Below are positions 36,745-46,439 of a DNA stretch of 64,000 nt, piece after piece. The position numbers and the translations under genes are program-made. The notes beneath the pieces were generated by a model that saw only the letters and a program-made list of their open reading frames with translations, ran no database searches and was not told where the DNA came from. Origin of the DNA: Roseovarius sp. (lineage in GTDB: Bacteria > Pseudomonadota > Alphaproteobacteria > Rhodobacterales > Rhodobacteraceae); assembly GCF_030373445.1 (NCBI RefSeq), contig NZ_JAUCYU010000001.1, forward strand, positions 1-64,000, written 5' to 3'. Positions within the stretch are counted from its first letter, which is position 1. Each line of letters opens with the position of its first letter.

Positions 36745-38049
36745 ATGGCCGATCTGACATCCAACTTCATCGGGATCAAATCCCCAAACCCGTTCTGGCT
36801 GGCCTCCGCCCCGCCGACCGACAAGGAATACAACGTCCGCCGCGCCTTCGAGGCCGGCTGGGGCGGCGTCGTGTGGAAGACGCTGGGCGAGGAAGGCCCG
36901 CCCATCGTCAACGTGAACGGCCCGCGCTACGGCGCCATCTGGGGCGCCGATCGGCGGCTTCTGGGGCTCAACAACATCGAACTGATCACCGACCGCCCGC
37001 TGCAGACCAACCTCGACGAAATGACGCGCGTCAAGAAGGACTACCCCGACCGCGCGATCATCGCCTCGCTGATGGTGCCGGTGGAAGAGGAGAGCTGGAA
37101 GGCCATCCTCGAGAAGGTGGCGGCCACGGGCTGTGACGGGGTCGAGCTGAACTTCGGCTGCCCCCACGGGATGAGCGAGCGCGGCATGGGCTCGGCCGTG
37201 GGGCAGGTGCCGGAATACGTCCAGCAGGTGGCCGAATGGTGCAAGAAGCACACCGACCTGCCGGTGATCGTCAAGCTCACGCCCAACATCACCGACATTC
37301 GCAAGCCCGCGCAGGCGGCCAAGGATGGCGGCGCCGACGCGGTCTCGCTGATCAACACGATCAACTCGATCACCGGGGTCGACCTCGACATCTTCGCCCC
37401 CGAGCCCACGATCGACGGCAAGGGCGCCCATGGCGGCTATTGCGGCCCGGCGGTGAAGCCCATCGCGCTCAACATGGTGGCCGAGATCGCCCGCACGCCC
37501 GACCTTCAGGGCCTGCCCATCTCGGGCATCGGCGGGGTGACGACGTGGAAGGACGCGGCCGAGTTCATGGCGCTTGGTGCCGGCAACGTGCAGGTCTGCA
37601 CCGCCGCGATGACCTACGGTTTCAAGATCGTGCAGGAGATGATCTCGGGCCTCTCGCATTACATGGACGAGAAGGGCTTCACTTCGGTCGATCAGCTCGT
37701 GGGCCGGGCCGTGCCGAACCTCTCCGACTGGCAGCACCTCAACCTCAACTACGTCACCAAGGCCCGCATCGACCAGGACGCCTGCATCAATTGCGGCCGC
37801 TGCTACGCAGCCTGCGAGGATACCAGCCACCAGGCCATCTCGATGTCCGAAGACCGGGTGTTCGAGGTGATCGACGAAGAATGCGTGGCCTGCAACCTGT
37901 GTGTCAATGTCTGCCCGGTCGAGGATTGCATCACCATGGAGCGGCTCGCCCCGGGCGAGGTGGACAAGCGCACCGGCAAGGTCGTCGAGGAAGAGTACGC
38001 CAACTGGACGATGCACCCCAACAACCCCGGCGCCTGCGCGGCGGAGTGA
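36745..38049 (+). CDS. preA: NAD-dependent dihydropyrimidine dehydrogenase subunit PreA
   Basis: 434 residues. A dihydroorotate-dehydrogenase-like FMN barrel (1-320) begins MADLTSNFIGIKSPNPFWLASAPPT and contains LNFGCPHGMSERGMGSAVGQ-type substrate-loop residues and KLTPNITDI. Two C-terminal ferredoxin motifs are CINCGRCYAAC and CVACNLCVNVCPVEDC. It holds the pyrimidine site and pairs with PreT. The start follows GGGAAAGGA. Confidence 0.93.
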   Translation: MADLTSNFIGIKSPNPFWLASAPPTDKEYNVRRAFEAGWGGVVWKTLGEEGPPIVNVNGPRYGAIWGADRRLLGLNNIELITDRPLQTNLDEMTRVKKDYPDRAIIASLMVPVEEESWKAILEKVAATGCDGVELNFGCPHGMSERGMGSAVGQVPEYVQQVAEWCKKHTDLPVIVKLTPNITDIRKPAQAAKDGGADAVSLINTINSITGVDLDIFAPEPTIDGKGAHGGYCGPAVKPIALNMVAEIARTPDLQGLPISGIGGVTTWKDAAEFMALGAGNVQVCTAAMTYGFKIVQEMISGLSHYMDEKGFTSVDQLVGRAVPNLSDWQHLNLNYVTKARIDQDACINCGRCYAACEDTSHQAISMSEDRVFEVIDEECVACNLCVNVCPVEDCITMERLAPGEVDKRTGKVVEEEYANWTMHPNNPGACAAE

Positions 38050-38053
38050 CCTG

Positions 38054-38590
38054 TCAGCCGAGGCGAGAAAGCAGAAAATCGGCGCGCGCCCGCACGCCGG
38101 TTTTCGGCAGAATGACGGCCTCGTAGCCCAGCGCTTCGTAGGCGGCGCACAGCCTTCGATACTCTGCTTCCGCCTCCGCCATGCCATGCCGCCGCTCTGC
38201 ATCGGCGGCGTAAATCTCCGGCCACGGCGGGGTCAGGAACACCTGGCAGTGAAATCGGCGCAGATCGCCCAGCGTCTCCGCCACCGGCACCCCCGCCGCA
38301 TGCTCCAGCGCCACCGCCGCGTCGATCTGCCCCCGGTCGAAAAACACCCAGCCCGTATGATGCGCGACTGTCGCCCGGTCCTGCGTCGCAAGGTCGAGGG
38401 CGCGGCGAGCGAATGCTTCCATGTCCACCCACGGCAACGCCCGGCCCTCGCCCCGGCTCTCCTCGGCCACGATGCGCCGGCCCGGCTCCGGCACGGTCGC
38501 AACCCCCCGCCGCGCCAGTTCATCGAGCAACGTGGATTTCCCGCCCCCGGAGCAGCCGGACAGGATGACGTGGTTGGAGTAATCGGGCAT
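38054..38590 (-). CDS. P-loop ATPase (AAA_28-like)
   Basis: 178 residues. Walker A GCSGGGKS lies at 12-19, then EPGRRIVAEES and WVFFDRGQIDAA, a pattern shared with the AAA_28 / NadR-kinase-like group of small nucleotide-binding proteins. AAGGAG precedes the ATG at 38590. Its stop is four bases from preA's end (convergent). A kinase-like role is possible but the substrate is unknown. Confidence 0.75.
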   Translation of the reverse strand: MPDYSNHVILSGCSGGGKSTLLDELARRGVATVPEPGRRIVAEESRGEGRALPWVDMEAFARRALDLATQDRATVAHHTGWVFFDRGQIDAAVALEHAAGVPVAETLGDLRRFHCQVFLTPPWPEIYAADAERRHGMAEAEAEYRRLCAAYEALGYEAVILPKTGVRARADFLLSRLG

Positions 38591-38715
38591 GGGAAGCTCC
38601 TTGACGGTCAGGCCCAAACATCAAGCTGCGACAGGAAATGGGCGGGCAAGCACAAACATGCCAGTTGCCCACACGCGCGGGATCAAGACCTGCACGAGCA
38701 CACTTGGCCCTGCCC

Positions 38716-38777
38716 GCCCCGGGCTTGACCCGGGGCCTCTGTTTCTCGGCCAACAGGCCCCGGGTCAAGCCCGGGGC
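38716..38777. repeat. Perfect 23-bp inverted repeat (long hairpin)
   Basis: The arms at 38716-38738 and 38755-38777 are exact reverse complements around a 16-base loop. Each arm is itself partly palindromic (CCCCGGGCTTGACCCGGGG). It lies between two divergent genes (P-loop ATPase and SGNH lipoprotein), so it is not at the 3' end of either. Repeats of this GGGCTTGACCCGGGG type look like a dispersed intergenic element rather than a gene-specific terminator. Confidence 0.8.
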
Positions 38778-38860
38778 GCGACAATCTCATATTGCCCGCT
38801 ACTCGCAAATCACCGCCACCCCACCTTGATCCCACCCCCAATCGGATCACTTCCCCCTTG

Positions 38861-39505
38861 ATGAAACAGTTGATCCTCCTCTCCCTCCTCCTCCTCGCCG
38901 CCTGCGGGCGCGGCGTTCCCGATCAGGCCCGCATCGTCGTCGCCGGCGATTCCGTCATGGCCTGGAACCGCTCCGCCGGTGCCTCCGTCGCCGACCAGCT
39001 CCAGGCGCGTCTCGGCGAACCGGTGGGCGATGTCTCGCTCCCGCTGGCCAAGGTGGCGGGCGGCGCCGGCCCCCTCAACATCCCCAGCCAGCTCGAAGGT
39101 ATCACCGTCAGCCACGTCGTCCTTAATGGCGGGGCCAATGACCTGACCAGCTGCGATTGCGGCCAGTGCGGCCCCGTGCTCGACCGGCTGATCTCCGAGG
39201 ACGGCACGCAAGGCGCGATCCCCGCGCTGGTGGCCGATCTGCGCAGGCGCGGGTCACGGGTGATCTGGGCCGACTACTATACCTCCCCGAAATACGCAGG
39301 CACGGCCTGCGAGCCACGCTACAAGGTGCTGGAATCGCGCCTTGGCCGCATGGCCGCCCGCGATGATGGGGTGACGCTGGCCGATATGGATGACGCGTTG
39401 CGCCCCGACGACCTGACCCTCTTCGCTTCGGACAAGACGCACCCCTCGCAGAAGGGCTCGGCCCGCATCGCCGACCTCATCGCCCCCCTGCTGACTCGCC
39501 GATGA
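38861..39505 (+). CDS. SGNH/GDSL-type esterase lipoprotein
   Basis: 214 residues with a lipobox LLLAAC at residues 10-15. Block I is VVAGDSVMAW (catalytic Ser in GDS), block III is LNGGANDLT (Gly-x-Asn-Asp) and block V is SDKTHPSQKG (Asp-x-x-His). Four Cys occur after block III (CDCGQC, TACEP). It is probably an envelope-anchored hydrolase acting on an acyl or acetyl ester; the substrate is unknown. Confidence 0.85.
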   Translation: MKQLILLSLLLLAACGRGVPDQARIVVAGDSVMAWNRSAGASVADQLQARLGEPVGDVSLPLAKVAGGAGPLNIPSQLEGITVSHVVLNGGANDLTSCDCGQCGPVLDRLISEDGTQGAIPALVADLRRRGSRVIWADYYTSPKYAGTACEPRYKVLESRLGRMAARDDGVTLADMDDALRPDDLTLFASDKTHPSQKGSARIADLIAPLLTRR

Positions 39506-39526
39506 CGATTTCTTGGCCATCGCCCC

Positions 39527-39557
39527 TTGACCCTCCAGTGACTGGAATCCTTATCTG
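39527..39557 (+). promoter_or_regulatory. CueR-type (MerR family) promoter of copA
   Basis: The -35 TTGACC (39527-39532) and a -10 TATCTG (39552-39557) are 19 bases apart. The over-long spacer holds the perfect dyad TCCAGT-G-ACTGGA (39534-39546). This is the classic architecture activated by copper-loaded CueR, whose gene lies directly after copA. The copA ATG is six bases past the -10, so the transcript may be leaderless or nearly so. Confidence 0.8.
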
Positions 39558-39563
39558 GGGCAT

Positions 39564-42059
39564 ATGACCCAGACCCGCCCCTTCCGAATCGAGATCGACG
39601 AGATGTCCTGTGCCGGCTGTGCCGGGCGGGCAGAACGGGCGATTTCCTCCGTACCCGGCGTCTCGCAGGCCCAGGTAAACTTCGCCACCCGCACCGCCGA
39701 GGTCAGCGCCGCCCCCGGCACCGAGCCCGCCATCGTCGAGGCGCTCGACCAGGCCGGATACCCGGCCCGCACCGATATGGTCACGCTCGAGGTGTCGGAC
39801 ATGACCTGCGCCTCCTGCGCGTCCCGCGTCGAGAAAGCCCTGACGGCCCGGCCCGGCGTGGTCGACGCCGCGGTGAACTTCGCCGCCGGCACCGCGACCG
39901 TGCAGATCCTCACCGGCGCGGCCACGGCACAGGAACTGGCCCGCGCCGCCACCGATGCGGGCTACCCCACCGTCCCCGCCGAAGACGGCGCTCCGCGCGA
40001 TGACCGGCAGGAGGACGAGGCCACCCCGGCCCTCCGCCGCACGCTCATCGCCGGCGCCCTCACCCTGCCGGTCTTCATCGTCGAGATGGGCGGCCACCTC
40101 GTCCCGGCCTTCCACCATTTCGTGCACCAGGCCATCGGGCAACAGGCATCGTGGCTCCTGCAATTCATGCTGGCAACTATCGTGCTTCTGTGGCCCGGCC
40201 GCGAATTCTTCGTGAAAGGCGTGCCCGCCCTCCTGCGCGGCGCGCCCGAGATGAATTCGCTGGTGGCCCTTGGCGCCTCCGCCGCCTGGGCCTTCTCGAC
40301 CGTCGCGCTCTTCGTCCCGTCGCTCCTCCCCGAAGGCACCCGCGCCGTCTATTTCGAGGCCGCGGCGGTGATCGTGACCCTGATCCTCCTTGGCCGCTGG
40401 CTCGAGGCCCGCGCCCGCGGACAGGCAGGCGCCGCAATCCGCAAGCTCGTGGGCCTTCAGCCCAAGACCGCCCGGGTCGAACGGAACGGCAGCTACGAGG
40501 ACATCCCCCTCGAAACCGTCCAGCCCGGCGACATCCTCCTCGTTCGTCCCGGCGAGAAGGTCGCGGTGGATGGCGAAGTAACCAGCGGCGAGGCTTACGT
40601 CGACGAAAGCATGATCTCGGGCGAGCCCGTCCCGGTCGCCAAGTCCCCCGGCGACCGCGTGATCGGCGGCACCGTCAACGGCGACAGCGCCCTCACCTTC
40701 CGCGCCACCCATGTGGGCCGTGACACCATGCTCTCGCAGATCGTGGCCGAGGTTCAGCGGGCGCAAGGCACCCGTCTGCCGATCCAGTCGCTCGCCGACC
40801 GCGTGGTCGCGGTCTTCGTGCCGGTGGTCATCGCCATCGCCGTGCTGACGGTGCTGGTGTGGCTGGCCGTCGGCCCCAGCCCCGCGCTCGGCCTCGCGCT
40901 GGTCGCGGGCGTCTCGGTGCTGATCATCGCCTGCCCCTGCGCCATGGGCCTCGCGACGCCCACCTCGATCATGGTCGGCACCGGCCGCGCGGCCGAACTG
41001 GGCGTTCTGTTCCGCAAGGGCGACGCCCTGCAGCGGCTCGACGAGGCGCGCGTCGTGGCGTTCGACAAGACCGGCACGCTGACCGAGGGGCGGCCCCGCC
41101 TGACCCGGCTGGAAACGGTCGCGGGGCAGGACGAGGAGACCGTGCTCCGCCTCGTCGCGGCGGCAGAGGCGCAATCCGAACACCCCATCGCCCGCGCCAT
41201 CGTCGAGGCCGCCAGCGAGCGCGGCCTGACCCTGCCACAGGCCGAGCAGATGCGCGCCATCGGCGGGCATGGGCTCTCGGCACAGGTCGACGGGCATGAC
41301 CTGCTGATCGGCACCGCCCGGCTGATGGAGCGCGAAGGCGTCGCGTTCGACACGCTGAACGAAACCGCCGAGGACATATCGGACAACGGCCAAAGCCCCG
41401 TCTTCATCGCCGTCGATGGCCGCCTCGCCGGCCTCATCGCCGTCGCCGACCGGGTCAAGCCCACCACCCGCGCCGCGCTCGACGCGCTGCGGCGGGAAGG
41501 CCTGAGGATCGCCATGATCACCGGCGACACCCCAGCCACCGCCAACGCCATCGCCGCCGACCTGGGCATCGACCATGTCGAGGCCGGCGTCCTGCCCACC
41601 GACAAGCGCCGCACGGTGCAGGCGCTGCGCGACACCCACGGCGCCGTAGCCTTCGTCGGCGACGGGATCAACGACGCCCCCGCCCTCGCCGAGGCCGATA
41701 TCGGCATCGCCGTGGGCACCGGCACCGACGTCGCCATCGAATCCGCCGACGTGGTGCTGATGTCGGGCGACCTGACCGGCGTCGCCACCGCCCGCCACCT
41801 GTCGGACCGCACCATGCGCAACATCCGGCAGAACCTGTTCTGGGCCTTCGCCTACAACGCCGCGCTTATTCCCGTGGCGGCGGGCGTGCTCTACCCGCTG
41901 ACCGGCACGCTGCTGTCGCCGATGCTGGCGGCAGGCGCCATGGCGCTCAGCTCGGTCTTCGTGGTCACCAACGCCCTGCGCCTGCGCCGGGTGGGCCGCG
42001 GCGTGACGAAACCAGCGACCAAGCCCGCCCCGGCCCTCCACCCGGCCGCGGCAGAATGA
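39564..42059 (+). CDS. copA: Copper-exporting P-type ATPase
   Basis: 831 residues. Two N-terminal heavy-metal domains carry CAGC (16-19) and CASC (82-85). Membrane helices follow, with the ion-site CPC at 457-459, phosphorylation DKTGT at 501-505, the HP motif (SEHPIARAI) and the hinge [13 protein letters not shown] plus the CueR-type promoter indicate Cu(I) export. Its stop overlaps the frame of cueR. Confidence 0.95.
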   Translation: MTQTRPFRIEIDEMSCAGCAGRAERAISSVPGVSQAQVNFATRTAEVSAAPGTEPAIVEALDQAGYPARTDMVTLEVSDMTCASCASRVEKALTARPGVVDAAVNFAAGTATVQILTGAATAQELARAATDAGYPTVPAEDGAPRDDRQEDEATPALRRTLIAGALTLPVFIVEMGGHLVPAFHHFVHQAIGQQASWLLQFMLATIVLLWPGREFFVKGVPALLRGAPEMNSLVALGASAAWAFSTVALFVPSLLPEGTRAVYFEAAAVIVTLILLGRWLEARARGQAGAAIRKLVGLQPKTARVERNGSYEDIPLETVQPGDILLVRPGEKVAVDGEVTSGEAYVDESMISGEPVPVAKSPGDRVIGGTVNGDSALTFRATHVGRDTMLSQIVAEVQRAQGTRLPIQSLADRVVAVFVPVVIAIAVLTVLVWLAVGPSPALGLALVAGVSVLIIACPCAMGLATPTSIMVGTGRAAELGVLFRKGDALQRLDEARVVAFDKTGTLTEGRPRLTRLETVAGQDEETVLRLVAAAEAQSEHPIARAIVEAASERGLTLPQAEQMRAIGGHGLSAQVDGHDLLIGTARLMEREGVAFDTLNETAEDISDNGQSPVFIAVDGRLAGLIAVADRVKPTTRAALDALRREGLRIAMITGDTPATANAIAADLGIDHVEAGVLPTDKRRTVQALRDTHGAVAFVGDGINDAPALAEADIGIAVGTGTDVAIESADVVLMSGDLTGVATARHLSDRTMRNIRQNLFWAFAYNAALIPVAAGVLYPLTGTLLSPMLAAGAMALSSVFVVTNALRLRRVGRGVTKPATKPAPALHPAAAE

Positions 42060-42070
42060 CGGAGAGTGCG

Positions 42071-42457
42071 ATGAATATCGGCGACGTATCGGAACGCACC
42101 GGCCTCCCGGCCAAGACCATCCGCTATTACGAGGATATCGGCCTTGTCCGCCCGGCGCGCGACACCAACGGCTACCGCGTCTTCCGCGACACCGACGCGC
42201 ACAAGCTGGCCTTCCTCGGCCGCGCCCGCGCGCTGGGGTTCTCCATCGAGGATTGCCGCACCCTTCTGGCGCTTTACGAGGATGACGACCGCGCCAGCGC
42301 CGACGTCAAGGCCGTGGCGACGGAACACCTGCACCAGATCGAAGACAAGATCGCCCAGCTTCAGGCCATGCGCGACACGCTCAACGAGCTGGTCCATTGC
42401 TGCGCGGGCGACAACCGCCCCGACTGTCCGATCCTGAAAGACCTCGCCCGGCACTGA
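42071..42457 (+). CDS. cueR: Copper-responsive MerR family regulator CueR
   Basis: 128 residues from MNIGDVSERTGLPAKTIRYYEDIGLV, the MerR helix-turn-helix. The C-terminal copper loop reads HCCAGDNRPDC, with the two Cys spaced as in CueR. GGAGAG precedes the ATG at 42071; an earlier ATG at 42056 overlapping copA is possible. It should activate the copA promoter when Cu(I) rises. Confidence 0.92.
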   Translation: MNIGDVSERTGLPAKTIRYYEDIGLVRPARDTNGYRVFRDTDAHKLAFLGRARALGFSIEDCRTLLALYEDDDRASADVKAVATEHLHQIEDKIAQLQAMRDTLNELVHCCAGDNRPDCPILKDLARH

Positions 42458-42464
42458 CCGGCCA

Positions 42465-43796
42465 TTACATCTCCCGCCCGGCCTTCATCTCGCCCCAGCG
42501 CATCACCGCGTTGGCCCCGAGATACGTCACCGGCCCCGGCGGCAGCCGCTTCGGCGGATCGAGCGCCAGCACCTCGGCCAGCAGCTCCGTTCGGTGACCC
42601 GCCGCCAGATCGGCCGTCACCATCCCCAGCATCGTGCCCTTCGCCGTGCCCAGCCCGTTCTGGCAGCAGGCGGAGTAAAGCCCGGTCTCGACCTCACCCG
42701 TCGCCGGCACGCCGTTCCAGCTCAGGCACAGCCGCCCGCCCCAGCGATAGTCCATCCCGACGCCCTTCAGCATCGGGAACCGCGCCGCGAAGGCCCTGTC
42801 GTGATCCCGCCCCACCCGCGCGATCCGCGCGGCGCTCACCTCCATCGAGGGGTCACAGGTGAACCGGTTGCGGATGATCAGCCGGTCGCCCCCGGTGCCC
42901 GATATCCGCCGTACCGTGGTGCCCATAGGATCGGCCGGCGTCACCCCCCAGCGCGGGCTGCCGCCAAGCTTCCGCACCTCCTCACCGGTCAAGGCCCGGG
43001 TCATCGAGGCATAGGTGAAGACATGCAGCAACTGGCGTTTGAAATACCCGAAACTGTTGGCGTGCCCGTTTACCGCCAAGATCACCTTCGGCGCCACCAC
43101 CCGCCCCTTGGGTGTCACGGCACTCCACGCCCCGTTGCGCTTCAGCTCGGTCACCGGCGAGTTCTCGAAGATCCGCACCCGGTTCGACCGCAACCCCCGT
43201 GCCACGCCCCGCACGAAGAGCGCCGGCTGGATCATCGCCGCGCCGGGCGTGAACAGCCCGCTCCGGTAATACTCGCTGCCGGTCAGCTCCCGCATCTGCG
43301 CGGCATCCAGCATCTCGTGCGACTCGCCCATCGCCGTCAGGTGCTTCGCGTAATCGAGATTGTGCCGGTGCCCCTTGTCGCTCGCCGCCGCGTTGATCTT
43401 GCCCGACCGCGCGAACGCCTCCTCGCCCAGCCCGAACGCCTCGGCCATCGCCGCGGCAAACTCGATCCCCGCCCGGTTGGCGCGGGTCTGCGCGGTGTCG
43501 GCCTCCACCGCCCCGCCGTAATCATCCGAGGCGAGGTCATGCGGCAGGTCGATCATGAAGCCTGAATTGCGCCCCGCCGGCCCCTCGCCGATGCGCTTCG
43601 CCTCCAGCAGTACGATCCGCGCGTCGGGGTGCAACTGCGAAAGCCGCCGCGTCGCCGCCAGCCCGGCATATCCCCCGCCGATGACAAGGAAATCCGCCGT
43701 CGTCCGTTCCTCCAGCACCTCAGCCGCCTCCGGCGCGGGCAGGATCTCGTTCCAGCCGGACAGGCCGGGATCGACAGGCAGTCGCGTCACCTTCAT
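42465..43796 (-). CDS. FAD-dependent amine/amino-acid oxidase (DAO family)
   Basis: 443 residues. The FAD motif FLVIGGGYAGLAATRRL lies near residues 36-52, followed by EGPAGRNSGFMIDLPH, a block common in gamma-glutamylputrescine oxidase/OrdL-type members. The C-terminal WGGRLCLSWNGVPATGE and CCQNGLGTAKGT are also typical. It probably oxidises a secondary or primary amine carbon to imine/aldehyde. Last gene of the eight-gene minus-strand operon; its start overlaps the previous stop (ATGA). Confidence 0.85.
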   Translation of the reverse strand: MKVTRLPVDPGLSGWNEILPAPEAAEVLEERTTADFLVIGGGYAGLAATRRLSQLHPDARIVLLEAKRIGEGPAGRNSGFMIDLPHDLASDDYGGAVEADTAQTRANRAGIEFAAAMAEAFGLGEEAFARSGKINAAASDKGHRHNLDYAKHLTAMGESHEMLDAAQMRELTGSEYYRSGLFTPGAAMIQPALFVRGVARGLRSNRVRIFENSPVTELKRNGAWSAVTPKGRVVAPKVILAVNGHANSFGYFKRQLLHVFTYASMTRALTGEEVRKLGGSPRWGVTPADPMGTTVRRISGTGGDRLIIRNRFTCDPSMEVSAARIARVGRDHDRAFAARFPMLKGVGMDYRWGGRLCLSWNGVPATGEVETGLYSACCQNGLGTAKGTMLGMVTADLAAGHRTELLAEVLALDPPKRLPPGPVTYLGANAVMRWGEMKAGREM

Positions 43797-44524
43797 GGCA
43801 GGCTCAACTGCGCGGTGCGGCCGCCATCAATCGTATAGACCTGCCCCGTCACGAAACTCGCCTCGTCCGATGCCAGCCAGCAGATCAGCCGCGCAACTTC
43901 CTCCGGCGCCCCGGTGCGGCGCAACGGGTGGATACGCCCGATCCCCTTGCGGAACGCCGCCGGGTCGCCAAGGCTCTCGATGAACGCCTCGTTGAGGGCC
44001 GTGTCGATCCAGCCCGGCGCCACGGCATTGCAGCGCACGCCGTACTGGCCCTCGTCCACCGCCACCGCCCGGGTCAGCCCGTGCAGCCCGGCCTTCGACG
44101 CGCCATAGGCCGGGTGGCGGGGGTTGTTGCCCAACCCCTCGATCGACCCGGTATTGATGATGGCGCCCCCAGCTTCCTTCAGAAGCGGCATCGCGGCGCG
44201 GATCATCAGGAAGGGAATGGTCAGGTTCAGGTGAAGCTGCGCGTCCCAATCTTCCTCGCTGGTCTCCTCCACCGTGCCCTCGCGCATCATGCCCGCGTTG
44301 TTCACAAGGATGTCGAGCCGCCCCGCCGCCTGCCGCACATGCTCCACCACCCGCGCCGGCGTCGCCCGGTCCGAGAAATCCGCCGCGATACTCTCATGCG
44401 CCGTGCCCCCGCGCTGCGCGGTAAACACCCGCGCGCCACCCTCGGCCAAAAGGTCCGCCGTCGCCGACCCCATGCCCGAGGACGCGCCGGTCACCAGCGC
44501 CACCTTGCCCGCGAACCGTGTCAT
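43793..44524 (-). CDS. SDR family oxidoreductase (first of a pair)
   Basis: 243 residues. NAD(P) motif TGASSGMG (12-19), NNAGMM and the catalytic YGASK (YxxxK) are present, with the Ser in NTGSIEG. It ends with TGQVYTIDGG, the classical SDR C-terminal block. It overlaps both neighbours by four bases. Substrate unknown; an alcohol/ketone step in the operon's pathway. Confidence 0.88.
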   Translation of the reverse strand: MTRFAGKVALVTGASSGMGSATADLLAEGGARVFTAQRGGTAHESIAADFSDRATPARVVEHVRQAAGRLDILVNNAGMMREGTVEETSEEDWDAQLHLNLTIPFLMIRAAMPLLKEAGGAIINTGSIEGLGNNPRHPAYGASKAGLHGLTRAVAVDEGQYGVRCNAVAPGWIDTALNEAFIESLGDPAAFRKGIGRIHPLRRTGAPEEVARLICWLASDEASFVTGQVYTIDGGRTAQLSLP

Positions 44525-45252
44525 ATGACGGGCTTGCCTCCATGCACTTCCAAGAGCGCCCCGGTCATGTACCGCGCCGCATCCGAGGCCAGGAACAGGA
44601 TCACGTCGGCAATCTCCTCCGGCTCGGCAATCCGGCCGATCGGCACGGTCGCGTTCAACTCGGCAACCGCCTTGTCGGGGTCGAACCCCCGCGCCGCGAA
44701 CCCGCTGCGCAGCATCGCCGTGTTCACCTCGTTCGGACAGACGGCGTTGACCCGGATTCCCTCATGCGCGTGATCCCGGCCAAGGCATTGCGTCAGCGAG
44801 GCCAGCGCCGCCTTCGACATGACGTAAAGCGGATGGTTCGGCCCCGGCCGCAAGCCCCAGCAGGACGCGGTATTGACGATGGCACCGCCCCCCTGCCCCG
44901 CCATGATCGGGATCGCCGCCCGACACAGGCGAAAGGGCGCGGCCACGTTCACCGCCATGGTCAGCGCGTAATCGGCATCCGTCACCTGCGTGATCGGCCC
45001 CCGCGTGATCACGCCGGCATTGTTGCAAATCAGGTCGATACCCCCCAGCGTCTCCGCCACCCGCCCCGGCAAGGCATCGCAGAACGCGCCGTCGCACAGG
45101 TCCCCATCGAAATGCGCCTCGGCCTCCAGGTGCGCGGTCTGCCGGTCGGTCACCGCCACGCGCGCCCCCTCGGCCCGCAGCATCGCGACCACCGCCGCGC
45201 CGATGCCGCCGGCGGCCCCCGTCACCAGCGCCCGCTGCCCCTCGAACCGCAT
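44521..45252 (-). CDS. SDR family oxidoreductase (second of the pair)
   Basis: 243 residues from MRFEGQRALVTGAAGGIGAA. NNAGVI, the Ser in NTASCWG and the catalytic YVMSK are present. TGALLEVHGG closes the fold. Identity with the neighbouring SDR looks moderate, so they are probably old paralogues with different substrates. The start overlaps the P450 stop by one base (TGATG). Confidence 0.88.
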   Translation of the reverse strand: MRFEGQRALVTGAAGGIGAAVVAMLRAEGARVAVTDRQTAHLEAEAHFDGDLCDGAFCDALPGRVAETLGGIDLICNNAGVITRGPITQVTDADYALTMAVNVAAPFRLCRAAIPIMAGQGGGAIVNTASCWGLRPGPNHPLYVMSKAALASLTQCLGRDHAHEGIRVNAVCPNEVNTAMLRSGFAARGFDPDKAVAELNATVPIGRIAEPEEIADVILFLASDAARYMTGALLEVHGGKPVI

Positions 45253-46436
45253 CAGTCGACCTCGTACCTGATGTGCAGCCGCCGGGCGCCCGTGTTGCCG
45301 CTGTCGGGAAGCCATTCCGGCGCCCCGTCATACTCCACCGTGGCAAAGGTCTGCCGCAGCGCATCCAGTGCACAGCCGGTATCGGTGCGGGCCACGAAAT
45401 GCCCGATGCAATGATGCGCCCCGCCGCCGAACCCGAAATGCTTCCGCCGCTTGGCGGTGATGTCGAACGCCGGATCCTCGCAATACTCCGGGTCGCGGGC
45501 CGAGGCATGCACGAAAAGATGCAGGATCGTGCCCTTCGGGATCACCTGCCCGTTCATCTCCACATCCTCCACCGCCTCGCGCGTGGCCCATGTCGTCGTC
45601 GGCCGCGCACGGATGAATTCGTCCACCGCGGCAGGGATGAGCGAGGGGTCTTTCCGCAGCAACTGCCATTGCTCTGGGTGCTCGATGAACAGCGACAGGC
45701 CCAGCCCCAGCAACGCCCGGGTCGTATCGACCCCGCCGAAAATGGAAATCACGATGGTGTTCAGCAGCTCCTCATGGCTGCAATCGCCATTGGCGTCGAA
45801 CTCGGCCACCATCCGCGCCACGTAGCTCTCGGAATCCTCCCCCCGCCGCACCCGCGACACCAGCTCGTCGGCAAGGTTGAAGAGGCGCGTACAGGCGGCA
45901 TTGAACCGCTCTTCGTGCTGCGGCGCCTCGATCCCCATCGCCAACCCCAGATCGCTCGCGTCATGCGCCACCTCGGGCCACCGCTCCCGCGACAGGCCCA
46001 GAATCGTGGTGATCGCCTGCCCGGCAAACGGCTCGCAGAAGGCGCTCTGGAACTCGCAGCTCCGCGTCTGCCGCAGCCCGTCGCACAGGTCCCGCGCGAT
46101 CTCGTCGAAGGCGGGCTTCAGGCCCAGCACGTACTCGTCCGACAACGCCGGCACCGCCAGCGCCCGCAGCTTGCGATGGTCATCCCCCTCCCGGCCAATC
46201 ACCGAGTCGCGCCAGAAATCGGCGAACCGCCCCTCGATTCCCACCGTGTCGGGCCAGGCGTGGCTGCCCTGCCGGAACCGCCGGTCGCGCAGGATGCGCC
46301 CCACCTCCATGTAACGCAGCACTGCCAGCCCATAAGGCGTCTCGGCGCACCAATGCGCCTCCCGCGCCGCCATCACTTCCGGTCCACGGGTGGAAAACCC
46401 CGGATCGGTCAGGTCGAGATAGGGCAGCGCACACAT
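45252..46436 (-). CDS. Cytochrome P450
   Basis: 394 residues. The I-helix reads GGVDTT (234-239), ExxR is EFIR (273-276), and the haem loop FGFGGGAHHCIG places the axial Cys at 343. The size and lack of a membrane anchor fit a soluble bacterial class I P450. Unusually, the haem loop lacks the usual Arg-rich flank after GGG. It needs ferredoxin partners, which are not in the window. In this operon it may hydroxylate or N-demethylate the substrate. Confidence 0.92.
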   Translation of the reverse strand: MCALPYLDLTDPGFSTRGPEVMAAREAHWCAETPYGLAVLRYMEVGRILRDRRFRQGSHAWPDTVGIEGRFADFWRDSVIGREGDDHRKLRALAVPALSDEYVLGLKPAFDEIARDLCDGLRQTRSCEFQSAFCEPFAGQAITTILGLSRERWPEVAHDASDLGLAMGIEAPQHEERFNAACTRLFNLADELVSRVRRGEDSESYVARMVAEFDANGDCSHEELLNTIVISIFGGVDTTRALLGLGLSLFIEHPEQWQLLRKDPSLIPAAVDEFIRARPTTTWATREAVEDVEMNGQVIPKGTILHLFVHASARDPEYCEDPAFDITAKRRKHFGFGGGAHHCIGHFVARTDTGCALDALRQTFATVEYDGAPEWLPDSGNTGARRLHIRYEVD

Positions 46437-46439
46437 GGA

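Noticed and set aside
35425..38202. Open frame of about 925 codons antisense to preT, the methyltransferase and preA
   Set aside because: Shadow of three well-supported genes; the translation has no family resemblance.
39477..42041. Open frame of about 850 codons antisense to copA
   Set aside because: copA is unambiguous; the antisense product is Gly/Asp/His-rich without a fold signature.
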